Notes under the pieces: generated by a model | The model's input: only the letters and a program-made list of their open reading frames with translations | What the model was told of the DNA's origin: nothing | The model's database searches: none | Translations under genes and position numbers: made by a program | DNA from: an uncultured Bacteroidales bacterium | GTDB lineage: Bacteria; Bacteroidota; Bacteroidia; Bacteroidales; FEN-979 | Direction of reading: 5' to 3' | Length of the DNA: 64,000 nucleotides | NCBI GenBank assembly: GCA_903959905.1 | Contig: CAJBYO010000090.1 | Coordinates: 1-64,000 of the forward strand | Part shown: positions 1 through 7,033 of the stretch, one piece after another | How the letters are laid out: each line of letters begins with the position of its first letter | Position numbering within the stretch: the first letter of the stretch is position 1

Positions 1-220
1 AGTATTTACAGAGGTTATTAGATGATAATTAAAATTGATTTCAGACAAACCGGACTATCAGTTCATTTAAATCAAAAAAAAGAAACAGGATCATATAATT
101 CTATTTATCAGCGATATATGCCAAACAATAAGCATTAAACGCATCATCAGTAATCTCAGATTTCAAATATCATATTTAAGTCAATATCCAGTAAGTTGGG
201 GATATATATATATATATATG

Positions 221-297
221 ACGAATATACGAATAACGAATATGCGAATATGCGAATGATGAATTGGCGAATCACGAATATTGGAATTGCGAATATG
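221..297. repeat. Mixed 7/8-bp periodic array (GAAT core)
   Basis: The word GAAT starts at 223, 231, 238, 246, 254, 261, 269, 276, 284 and 291. The spacings are therefore only 7 or 8 bp (8,7,8,8,7,8,7,8,7). The bases between the cores vary. The array follows an 18-bp alternating AT tract and ends about 70 bp before dnaB. Confidence 0.8.
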
Positions 298-353
298 CCC
301 ATATGTTGAAAAATAAAGTCCGGGCCAACCGGGAAAGCAAACCCGAATAGCCC

Positions 354-361
354 TATTTTTG
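354..361 (+). promoter_or_regulatory. Bacteroidota-type -7 element upstream of dnaB
   Basis: TATTTTTG matches the TAnnTTTG consensus of the primary sigma factor of Bacteroidota. It lies only 4 bp before the dnaB ATG. If it is used, the transcript would be leaderless or start just inside the called frame. No clear -33 element was seen. Confidence 0.35.
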
Positions 362-365
362 TCCC

Positions 366-1874
366 ATGGAAGATAAGAATTTCAAAAAACGGACCCGGAA
401 GACAGGGTTGACTGATGCTGTTTTTGAACATGGCAAGATTCCACCGCAGGCGGTTGACCTGGAGGAGGCTGTGCTTGGTGCGATGATGCTTGAAAGCAAC
501 CGCCTGGCCGAGGTCATTGAGGTCCTCAAGCCGGAGGCGTTTTACAAGGAGAGCCACCAGATCATCTTTTCGTCGATCATGCGCCTGTTCGGACAGAATG
601 AACCCGTTGATATTCTCACCGTTACCGAAGAATTGCGTAAAACCGGAGAACTGGAGGCAGCCGGCGGACCGTACTTTATCACAATGCTTACCAACCGCAT
701 CGCCTCCACTGCCAACATCGAATTTCATGCCCGCATCATCCTGCAGAAATTCATCCAGCGGGAACTGATCAGGGTGTCGTCGGAGATCATCAAGGACGCC
801 TACGAAGACACAACCGATGTGTTTGACCTTCTGGACAAGGCCGAAAACGGGCTCTTCTCCATCAGCGAAGGCAGCATCGGCAAGTCGTACCTCGACATGC
901 AGTCGATCATCGCCGAAGCCATCAAGGAGATCAGCGCCGGACGAAACGAAGAGGGGAAACTCAGGGGCGTAGGCTCAGGATTCACCGAACTTGACCGCAT
1001 CACCTCAGGCTGGCAGAAGTCTGACCTGATCATCATCGCCTCCCGCCCTGGTATGGGTAAAACGGCATTTGCACTCACCATGGCCCGCAATGCAGCCGTT
1101 GACTTCAAAAAGCCGGTGGCTGTTTTCTCCCTGGAAATGTCGTCGGTTCAGCTGGTTACCAGGCTTATGTCGAGTGAAACCGAAATCCCTCAGGAAAAAC
1201 TTCGTAAGGGAACCATGGAAGACCATGAGTGGGCACAATTGAACGCCCGTATCACGCCGCTTATCGAGGCGCCCATGTACATTGACGATACCGCCGCACT
1301 TTCGGTTTTTGACCTCCGCGCCAAGTGCCGCAGGCTGAAAGCCCATCACGACATACAGATGATCATTGTGGACTACCTGCAGCTCATGCAGGGCAGCCAG
1401 GACACCCGTGGCAACCGCGAACAGGAGATCAGCAGCATTTCACGGGCACTGAAGACCCTGGCCAAGGAACTCAACGTTCCCGTTATTGCACTGTCGCAGT
1501 TGAGCCGTGCCTCTGAAAAGCGCTCTGCAGCAGCAAAACCGATCCTTTCCGACCTGCGTGAGTCCGGTTCCATTGAGCAGGATGCCGACATGGTGATGTT
1601 CATCTACCGGCCGGAATACTATAAAATTGACGTGGATGAAAACGGCGACTCCACCGCCGGGGTTGCAGAGATCCTGATAGCCAAGAACAGGAACGGCCCC
1701 CTGAAAGATGTCAGGATCAAGTTTGTGTCAAAATACGCCAAATTTGTTGATGCCGAAATGGAGTACCAGCCGGCGAATAATATCCAGCCCAATTCATCGT
1801 TTGATGGTTCAACGAGAACCCGAACTGTGATGTCTAAAATGAATGATGATGAGCACCATGATGTACCGTTTTAG
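366..1874 (+). CDS. dnaB: Replicative DNA helicase DnaB
   Basis: Hexameric 5'-3' helicase that unwinds DNA at the replication fork and recruits primase. The 502-residue protein has the usual two-domain layout. The N-terminal all-alpha domain starts at KIPPQAVDLEEAVLGA (about residues 25-40). A linker is followed by a RecA-like ATPase with Walker A SRPGMGKT at about residues 226-233, a Walker B-like IIVDYLQLM, and the LSQLSR and LRESGSIEQDAD motifs. No intein is present. The ATG at 366 is the first possible start and leaves about 24 residues before the conserved domain. The 3' end overlaps the start of the next gene, which suggests translational coupling. Confidence 0.97.
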   Translation: MEDKNFKKRTRKTGLTDAVFEHGKIPPQAVDLEEAVLGAMMLESNRLAEVIEVLKPEAFYKESHQIIFSSIMRLFGQNEPVDILTVTEELRKTGELEAAGGPYFITMLTNRIASTANIEFHARIILQKFIQRELIRVSSEIIKDAYEDTTDVFDLLDKAENGLFSISEGSIGKSYLDMQSIIAEAIKEISAGRNEEGKLRGVGSGFTELDRITSGWQKSDLIIIASRPGMGKTAFALTMARNAAVDFKKPVAVFSLEMSSVQLVTRLMSSETEIPQEKLRKGTMEDHEWAQLNARITPLIEAPMYIDDTAALSVFDLRAKCRRLKAHHDIQMIIVDYLQLMQGSQDTRGNREQEISSISRALKTLAKELNVPVIALSQLSRASEKRSAAAKPILSDLRESGSIEQDADMVMFIYRPEYYKIDVDENGDSTAGVAEILIAKNRNGPLKDVRIKFVSKYAKFVDAEMEYQPANNIQPNSSFDGSTRTRTVMSKMNDDEHHDVPF

Positions 1875-3138
1875 CCGGGCCGGCTTCCTGCTCGTTCTCT
1901 TCATCCTGTGCGTGTTACGTCCGGCCATGGGAGCCTACCTGCTGATCCCGATGGACGAAGCGCAGAAGAACCATCTGAAAGCCTACGGTATCGCCTACTG
2001 GGTCTTGAAAAAAGACATAGAGGTGAGCTGGCTGCTTAATTACCGCGGCGGCAGTTTCATGTTGCAGTATGCCAAGCCCATTGAAGAGGAATGCACCATC
2101 AGGGGGGTTACCTGCCAGATCATTGCCGATGCCCAGGCTGCGGCGATACTCGATGAAATATCTGATGCCCAGGTCAATATGGAGAATGTTAAGCTTCATA
2201 AAGCACCCCGGATCGCAGTATATTCCCCCAAGAACAAACTCCCGTGGGATGATGCCGTGACGCTCGTACTGACCTATGCTGAAATTCCATATGATATCTT
2301 GTATGATGAGGAGATCATTACCGGGCTGTTGCCCATGTATGACTGGCTCCACCTCCACCATGAGGATTTTACCGGGCAGTACGGCAAGTTCTGGGCGGCC
2401 TATAAAGGGTTTCCCTGGTACCAGGAAGATGTGAACTCACAGGAAGAAACCGCTAAGAAACTTGGGTTTTCAAAGGTTTCGCAAATGAAACTTAGTGTTG
2501 GAAAAAAAATCCGCGACTTTGTTGCAGGCGGCGGTTACCTATTCTCCATGTGTTCCGCCCCCGACAGTTATGACGTTTCCCTTGCTTCCGACGGACTTGA
2601 CATCTGCGATGTGATGTTTGACCACGATCCGCCCGACCCGGATGCCCAGTCAAAACTGAATTTCGGCAACTGCTTTGCCTTTGAGAATTTCAACCTGGTC
2701 ACAAACCCCTACCAGTACGAAATTTCCTCCATTGACGTTACTGAAACACGTCCGCGTACCCTTACAAAAGACAATGACTATTTCACCCTGTTCGACTTTT
2801 CAGCCAAATGGGACCCGGTGCCGAGCATGCTCTGCCAGGACCATGCAACACTCATCCATGGGTTCATGGGACAAACCACGGCATTCAATAAAAAATATGT
2901 AAAGTCAAACGTAATCATCCTCGGAGAGACCAAATCCCTGAACGAGGCACGATACATTCACGGTGATTTCGGCAAAGGAACCTGGACATTCCTGGGCGGC
3001 CATGATCCGGAAGATTACCAGCACCTGGTAGGTGACCCTCCCACGGACCTGAACCTGCATCCGAACTCACCTGGTTACAGACTGATCCTCAACAACATAC
3101 TTTTCCCGGCGGCGAAAAAGCAGAAAAGAAAAACGTGA
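1858..3138 (+). CDS. Exported conserved Bacteroidota protein of unknown function
   Basis: Begins inside the last codons of dnaB. Start choices are 1843, 1858 and 1861. I prefer 1858/1861 because a short basic stretch then leads directly into a hydrophobic signal peptide (LLVLFILCVL) with possible cleavage after AMG. The mature part opens with LLIPMDEAQKNHLKAYGIAY. From memory, relatives with this N-terminus are common in Bacteroidota and are often labelled asparagine synthetase B, but I see neither an N-terminal catalytic Cys nor an ATP-pyrophosphatase loop, so that name is not supported. Later segments (RIAVYSPKNKLPW, DFVAGGGYLFSMCSAPDSYD, GTWTFLGGHDPEDYQH) recall ThuA/class I glutamine-amidotransferase-like folds (inference). 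No sorting domain is seen at the C-terminus. Confidence 0.6.
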   Translation: MMYRFSRAGFLLVLFILCVLRPAMGAYLLIPMDEAQKNHLKAYGIAYWVLKKDIEVSWLLNYRGGSFMLQYAKPIEEECTIRGVTCQIIADAQAAAILDEISDAQVNMENVKLHKAPRIAVYSPKNKLPWDDAVTLVLTYAEIPYDILYDEEIITGLLPMYDWLHLHHEDFTGQYGKFWAAYKGFPWYQEDVNSQEETAKKLGFSKVSQMKLSVGKKIRDFVAGGGYLFSMCSAPDSYDVSLASDGLDICDVMFDHDPPDPDAQSKLNFGNCFAFENFNLVTNPYQYEISSIDVTETRPRTLTKDNDYFTLFDFSAKWDPVPSMLCQDHATLIHGFMGQTTAFNKKYVKSNVIILGETKSLNEARYIHGDFGKGTWTFLGGHDPEDYQHLVGDPPTDLNLHPNSPGYRLILNNILFPAAKKQKRKT

Positions 3139-3154
3139 GCGTAGTGGGTTGTAT

Positions 3155-3301
3155 TTGAGATTCGAGATTTGGAATTTGAGATTTGACAAATTACAATTGA
3201 CAAATGACAAATGACAAATCTCAAATCTCAAATCTCAAATGCCAAATGCCAGGTGCCAAAAGCTGACAGCTGAAAGCTAACAGCTAACAGCTAACAGCCT
3301 A
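3155..3301. repeat. In-phase drifting heptamer array (21 units)
   Basis: Twenty-one consecutive 7-bp units without a phase break. They run through TTGAGAT-like, ATGACAA, ATCTCAA (three copies), ATGCCAA, CAGCTGA and CAGCTAA forms and end in CAGCCTA. The last three bases are the complement of the folA stop codon, so the array runs into the gene end. Neighbouring units are more alike than distant ones. Confidence 0.9.
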
Positions 3302-3787
3302 CCTTTTCCTGTCAAACGTCTCATTCGAATACGAAAAGTCATTCACCTCATCCGCATGGAATTCCTCCTTCGACACCAGTTCCCATTGTGAAAAATCAAT
3401 TTCCGGGAAGAACACGTCGGCATCAAAATCTTTTTTCACGAGGGTAAGGTAAAGGCGGTCGGCATGGGGCAGGAACTGCCTGTAAACGGATGCGCCTCCG
3501 ATAATGAAATTCTCCTCTGCGGGATCGCACATGGCAATGGCTTCATCAATGGCATAGGCCATTTCACACCCTTCGATCGTTTCTCCCTGAATGTCGGTGA
3601 TCACAATATTTCTGCGGTTTGGCAGCGGCCTGCGCGGCAGTGACTCCCAGGTGCGCTTGCCCATGATAACCGGGTGCCCGCTGGTAATCAGCTTGAAACG
3701 TTTCAGATCGGCCGGGATGTGCCAGAGGAGGTCGTTATTTTTTCCGATGGCGTTGTTTGAGGCGATGGCGACGATGATGGAAATCAT
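3299..3787 (-). CDS. folA: Dihydrofolate reductase
   Basis: Reduces dihydrofolate to tetrahydrofolate with NADPH, recycling the dihydrofolate produced by ThyA. The 162-residue chain is of normal length. It has the N-terminal strand MISIIVAIASNNAIGKNNDL, the substrate loop LLWHIPADLKRFK with the acidic active-site position, the NADPH-binding GKRTWESLP and the FIIGGASVYRQFL motif. It lies 29 bp downstream of thyA on the same strand, the classical thyA-folA pairing. Its stop codon is embedded in the final unit of the heptamer array on its 3' side. Confidence 0.96.
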   Translation of the reverse strand: MISIIVAIASNNAIGKNNDLLWHIPADLKRFKLITSGHPVIMGKRTWESLPRRPLPNRRNIVITDIQGETIEGCEMAYAIDEAIAMCDPAEENFIIGGASVYRQFLPHADRLYLTLVKKDFDADVFFPEIDFSQWELVSKEEFHADEVNDFSYSNETFDRKR

Positions 3788-3790
3788 GGG

Positions 3791-3818
3791 GTGAGTTGTG
3801 AGTTGTGAGTTGTGAATT
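3791..3818. repeat. Four-unit heptamer array in the thyA-folA gap
   Basis: GTGAGTT occurs three times followed by GTGAATT, filling the whole spacer between thyA and folA. The last unit overlaps the complement of the thyA stop codon (3817-3819). Confidence 0.85.
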
Positions 3819-4611
3819 AGACGGCGATATCGCCTTTGATGTGGGCGTGGGACTGGTAGCCCTCCAGTTGAAAATCTTCAAATCGGAAGCCGTCGATATT
3901 TTTCACACCGGGGTTGAGGATCATCCGGGGCGGCGGCAGCGGGTCGCGTGTCAACTGCAGTTTCACCTGGTCGAGGTGGTTCTGGTAGATGTGTGCATCG
4001 CCGAGGGTATGCACGAATTCGCCGGGTTTCAGTCCGGTTACCTGTGCCATCATCAGGGTGAGCAGTGCGTAGGAAGCAATATTAAATGGGACGCCAAGGA
4101 AGATGTCGCAGCTGCGCTGGTACATCTGGCAGGAGAGTTCACCGTTTGCCACATAAAACTGGAACAACAGATGACAAGGGGGAAGCGCCATTTTATCCAG
4201 GTCGCCTACATTCCAGGCACTTACGATATGGCGCCGGGAGTCGGGATTGTTTTTAATTGATTCAACTACCTGTTTGATCTGATCAATGTGAGTGCCATCG
4301 GGTTTGGGCCATGAACGCCATTGGTAACCGTAAACGGGTCCGAGATTGCCATCAGCGTCGGCCCATTCATTCCAGATCGATACATTATTTTCGGTAAGAT
4401 ATTTTGTATTTGTTGCGCCCTGTAAAAACCACAGAAGTTCATGGATGATCGACCTCAGGTGCAATTTCTTGGTGGTGAGTAAAGGAAAACTCTCACGCAG
4501 GTCAAACCGCATCTGGTAACCGAACACACTCACTGTACCAGTGCCGGTGCGGTCCTGTTTTGGGGTACCGGTGGAGAGGACGTGGTGAAGGAGATCTAGG
4601 TATTGGTTCAT
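3817..4611 (-). CDS. thyA: Thymidylate synthase
   Basis: Methylates dUMP to dTMP with methylene-tetrahydrofolate, giving dihydrofolate for FolA next door. At 264 residues it has the length of the E. coli enzyme and keeps the same numbering: catalytic Cys146 lies in [13 protein letters not shown]. Other conserved segments are [25 protein letters not shown], the RRHIVSAWN phosphate-binding stretch and the C-terminal closing residues ending in IAV. The ATG at 4611 gives the standard N-terminus. Upstream on the same strand, behind an octamer array, is an MFS gene of nucleoside-transporter type. Confidence 0.97.
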   Translation of the reverse strand: MNQYLDLLHHVLSTGTPKQDRTGTGTVSVFGYQMRFDLRESFPLLTTKKLHLRSIIHELLWFLQGATNTKYLTENNVSIWNEWADADGNLGPVYGYQWRSWPKPDGTHIDQIKQVVESIKNNPDSRRHIVSAWNVGDLDKMALPPCHLLFQFYVANGELSCQMYQRSCDIFLGVPFNIASYALLTLMMAQVTGLKPGEFVHTLGDAHIYQNHLDQVKLQLTRDPLPPPRMILNPGVKNIDGFRFEDFQLEGYQSHAHIKGDIAV

Positions 4612-4614
4612 GTT

Positions 4615-4678
4615 AAATGGTGAGATGGTGAAATGGCAAAATGGTAAAATGGTAAAATGGTAAAATGGTAAAATGGAT
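4615..4678. repeat. Octamer array between MFS gene and thyA
   Basis: Eight in-phase 8-bp units: AAATGGTG, AGATGGTG, AAATGGCA, AAATGGTA four times, and AAATGGAT. It fills the gap exactly and abuts the stop codon of the MFS gene (4681). Confidence 0.9.
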
Positions 4679-4680
4679 GC

Positions 4681-5937
4681 TTAGTGGAGGGAGTCAGGGG
4701 ATAAGGATTTCGGGTCGTGTTTGTGTTTGAACATGATGGCGAAAAGGATGGTGACAACAAGGGAGTAACCTGCAAACGCGAGCCAGATTCCGTGCCAGTC
4801 CTTCCCCTGGGGGTGCGTGTAAAATTTATCAATTATGAAGCCGCTTATTTTGCTGCCTGAATAGGCGCCAAAACCATTGGTCATCATCATAAAAAGACCC
4901 TGTGCACTTGACCTTATTTTCGAATCGGTATTGGTTTCAACAAACAAGGAACCAGAGATATTGAAAAAATCGAAAGCCATTCCGTAAACAATACAAGACA
5001 AAATGATCATCCATAAACCGTCGGTAGGATTTCCAAAAGAGAATAAACCAAACCGGAGAACCCACGCGATCATACTGAAAAGCATGACTTTTTTTATTCC
5101 AAAGCGCCGCAGGAAGAACGGTATAGTCAGAATAAACAGGGTCTCGGACATCTGGGAAATTGACATGATTATTGTTGAGTACTTTACAACAAATGAATCG
5201 GCGTATTGCGGAATATTTCTGAAATCATCCAGGAAAGAATCGCCATACATATTGGTTAGTTGCAGAGCGGCCCCAAGAAACATGGCGAAAATAAAGAACA
5301 GGGCCATTTTGTAATTCAAAAACAGTTTAAATGCATTTAAACCCAATTGTTCAACAAAGGAAGCATCTTTGGATATTGATTTCTGCGGGAGACATTTTGG
5401 TAAAGTAAATGAATAGATCCCCAGAACAATGGCTGCAACTGCGCCAATAATGAACTGGTTGGCATTGGCTTTACTTCCCGATAAATTGGTAATCCACATG
5501 GCAACAATGAAGCCGACGGTTCCCCATACCCGAATCGGAGGGTATGCCTTGACCACTTCAAAATTTCTGCTTTTTAAGATGGAATAGGAAATAGAGTTGG
5601 AAAGTGATATCGTTGGCATATAAAAAATCATGGCCAGTAATATCACATAGTACAACGTATCCGGATCATTTACCTGTGGCACAAAAAACAGTACACACCC
5701 GTATAAAATGTGCAACGCCCCGTAAAGTTTTTCGGTATTTATCCATTTGTCGGCAATAATTCCGGTAAGCGCCGGCATAAAGATTGAAGCAATTGCGAGT
5801 GTTGAAAATATTGCTCCAAACTGGGCTCCTGTCCAACCCTTTGCATTAAAACAATAGGTCCCTATGGTTATGAGCCAGGCTCCCCATACAAAGAACTGAA
5901 AAAAATTCATCAGGATTAAACGTAGTTTTATTCCCAT
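4681..5937 (-). CDS. MFS transporter of the nucleoside:H+ symporter type
   Basis: A 418-residue inner-membrane protein with about 12 hydrophobic segments. The N-terminus (LRLILMNFFQFFVWGAWLI) and the segments following ISYSILK and PPIRVWGTVGFI resemble the NupG/XapB nucleoside:proton symporter branch of the major facilitator superfamily. It would import nucleosides, which fits its place upstream of thyA and folA. The family call rests on overall pattern recognition, and the substrate is inferred. It follows the DUF151 gene by 42 bp on the same strand, so bfn-MFS-thyA-folA may be one transcript interrupted by periodic spacers. Confidence 0.75.
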   Translation of the reverse strand: MGIKLRLILMNFFQFFVWGAWLITIGTYCFNAKGWTGAQFGAIFSTLAIASIFMPALTGIIADKWINTEKLYGALHILYGCVLFFVPQVNDPDTLYYVILLAMIFYMPTISLSNSISYSILKSRNFEVVKAYPPIRVWGTVGFIVAMWITNLSGSKANANQFIIGAVAAIVLGIYSFTLPKCLPQKSISKDASFVEQLGLNAFKLFLNYKMALFFIFAMFLGAALQLTNMYGDSFLDDFRNIPQYADSFVVKYSTIIMSISQMSETLFILTIPFFLRRFGIKKVMLFSMIAWVLRFGLFSFGNPTDGLWMIILSCIVYGMAFDFFNISGSLFVETNTDSKIRSSAQGLFMMMTNGFGAYSGSKISGFIIDKFYTHPQGKDWHGIWLAFAGYSLVVTILFAIMFKHKHDPKSLSPDSLH

Positions 5938-5979
5938 CAGGATTTTCGTTTAAGTGTTATTAAGTCAGGTTCAGGAAAA

Positions 5980-6564
5980 TTATTTGCGCTTGTTCAGCTC
6001 GTCCCGGATCTTTGAGGCTTTCTCATATTCTTCATTCTCAATGGCATTCTGCAGCATTTCGCGAAGTTCCGTTGGCGTAGCATCGGTATAGGATACCTGG
6101 TCGGCTGGATCTTCTTCCCGGGCCGGTTCGTCATGCCTCAGGAGGTCGGCCTCCTCCTCCATCAGGATGCCTGCGGCGGTCATAATACTTTCATAGGTGT
6201 AAACCGGGCATCCGAAACGAAGTGCAAGGGCGATGGCATCGGAGGTGCGGGAGTCAACTTCCTCTACTTTTCGGCCATCGGTGCACACCAGCTTGGCGTA
6301 GAAGACCCCTTCGCTGAATTTACTGATCACCACCTCGGATATCTCAATGCTGTAGGCATCGGCAAATGTTTTAAAAAGGTCGTGTGTAAGGGGGCGCGGG
6401 GTTCTGATCTTTTCCAGTTCAATGGCAATGGACTGGGCTTCAAATCCACCGATGATGATCGGCAAACGCCGGTTCCCGTCGCGCTCGCCGAGGATCAGTG
6501 CATAAGCCCCGCTTTGTGACTGGCTGTAAGACATTCCGATGATATCCAACCGAATTTTTTCCAT
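5980..6564 (-). CDS. Bifunctional nuclease (DUF151) with C-terminal UvrB/UvrC motif
   Basis: The DUF151 domain occupies about residues 1-130 (IGMSYSQSQSGAYALILGE, GGFEAQSIAIELE, SRTSDAIALALRFGCPVYT). Family members have been described as bifunctional nucleases. A UVR coiled-coil motif follows near the end (LREMLQNAIENEEYEKASKI), a combination common in Bacteroidota. I start at the ATG at 6564, giving 194 residues beginning MEKIRLDIIGMS. An upstream in-frame start at 6618 would add 18 residues outside the domain. Role in the cell is uncertain. Confidence 0.85.
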   Translation of the reverse strand: MEKIRLDIIGMSYSQSQSGAYALILGERDGNRRLPIIIGGFEAQSIAIELEKIRTPRPLTHDLFKTFADAYSIEISEVVISKFSEGVFYAKLVCTDGRKVEEVDSRTSDAIALALRFGCPVYTYESIMTAAGILMEEEADLLRHDEPAREEDPADQVSYTDATPTELREMLQNAIENEEYEKASKIRDELNKRK

Positions 6565-6732
6565 TTTTTCTTTCCCGGGATTTCTCAAATACAAACCTAC
6601 GGGATTTTTCCGGAACACGCAAAAGTTGTTTATAAATTCTGTGTTAACCGGCTATAGTTTCCGAGATTGTATATTGATGGTGTACAGAATTTCGTGAAGA
6701 GAAGAACGGGGTACGGGAATGAGACTTTTTTT

Positions 6733-6831
6733 AACCACATAGGCACAGAGGACACTTAGCAACACTTAGGTTTTTTTCAACTTTCAAGTTATGTCTTAGT
6801 GTATCTCAGTGCCCTTAGTGCCTTAGTGGTT
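6733..6831. repeat. Imperfect inverted repeat built of CACTAAGG-like units
   Basis: The left arm 6733-6770 (starts AACCACATAGGCAC) pairs with the right arm 6795-6831. The reverse complement of the right arm starts AACCACTAAGGCAC. Roughly three quarters of about 37 positions match. Each arm is itself built of 8-9-bp units such as TTAGTGCC. Confidence 0.8.
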
Positions 6832-6995
6832 GATTTTAAACACTTAACACATTATTAAAATCTTCGGTTTCCCATCAAACCTATTATATCCATACCCTAA
6901 CATCAGGATGGAAACTGCCGCGAACAACAACCCAGTTATCAGTTGATTAATCAGAAAAGATCTTGATAAATACTATGTTTTCTGAAAATTATTTC

Positions 6996-7003
6996 TATTT
7001 TTG
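6996..7003 (+). promoter_or_regulatory. -7 element of the hppA promoter
   Basis: TATTTTTG matches TAnnTTTG and lies 30 bp before the hppA ATG, leaving a leader of about 20-25 nt. The -33 element is weak. Confidence 0.55.
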
Positions 7004-7033
7004 TGAAAAGTTCAATTAATTAAACAGGTAAAT

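Larger units (their letters stand above)
1..365. other. AT-rich leader region upstream of dnaB
   Basis: No convincing gene is visible. A 38-codon ATG frame at 22-138 has no recognisable features and is not called. The region holds an alternating AT run (202-219), a GAAT-based periodic array (221-297) and a promoter-like element just before dnaB. Base composition is clearly more AT-rich than the coding DNA that follows. Confidence 0.6.
6565..7033. other. Divergent intergenic region with hairpin-forming repeat and hppA promoter
   Basis: No gene was seen in this gap of about 470 bp. It carries a long imperfect inverted repeat (6733-6831) and, close to hppA, a Bacteroidota -7 element (6996-7003). 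Confidence 0.6.

Noticed and set aside
22-138. 38-codon ATG frame at the window start
   Set aside because: No homology signal, no ribosome-binding site and AT-rich random-like composition.
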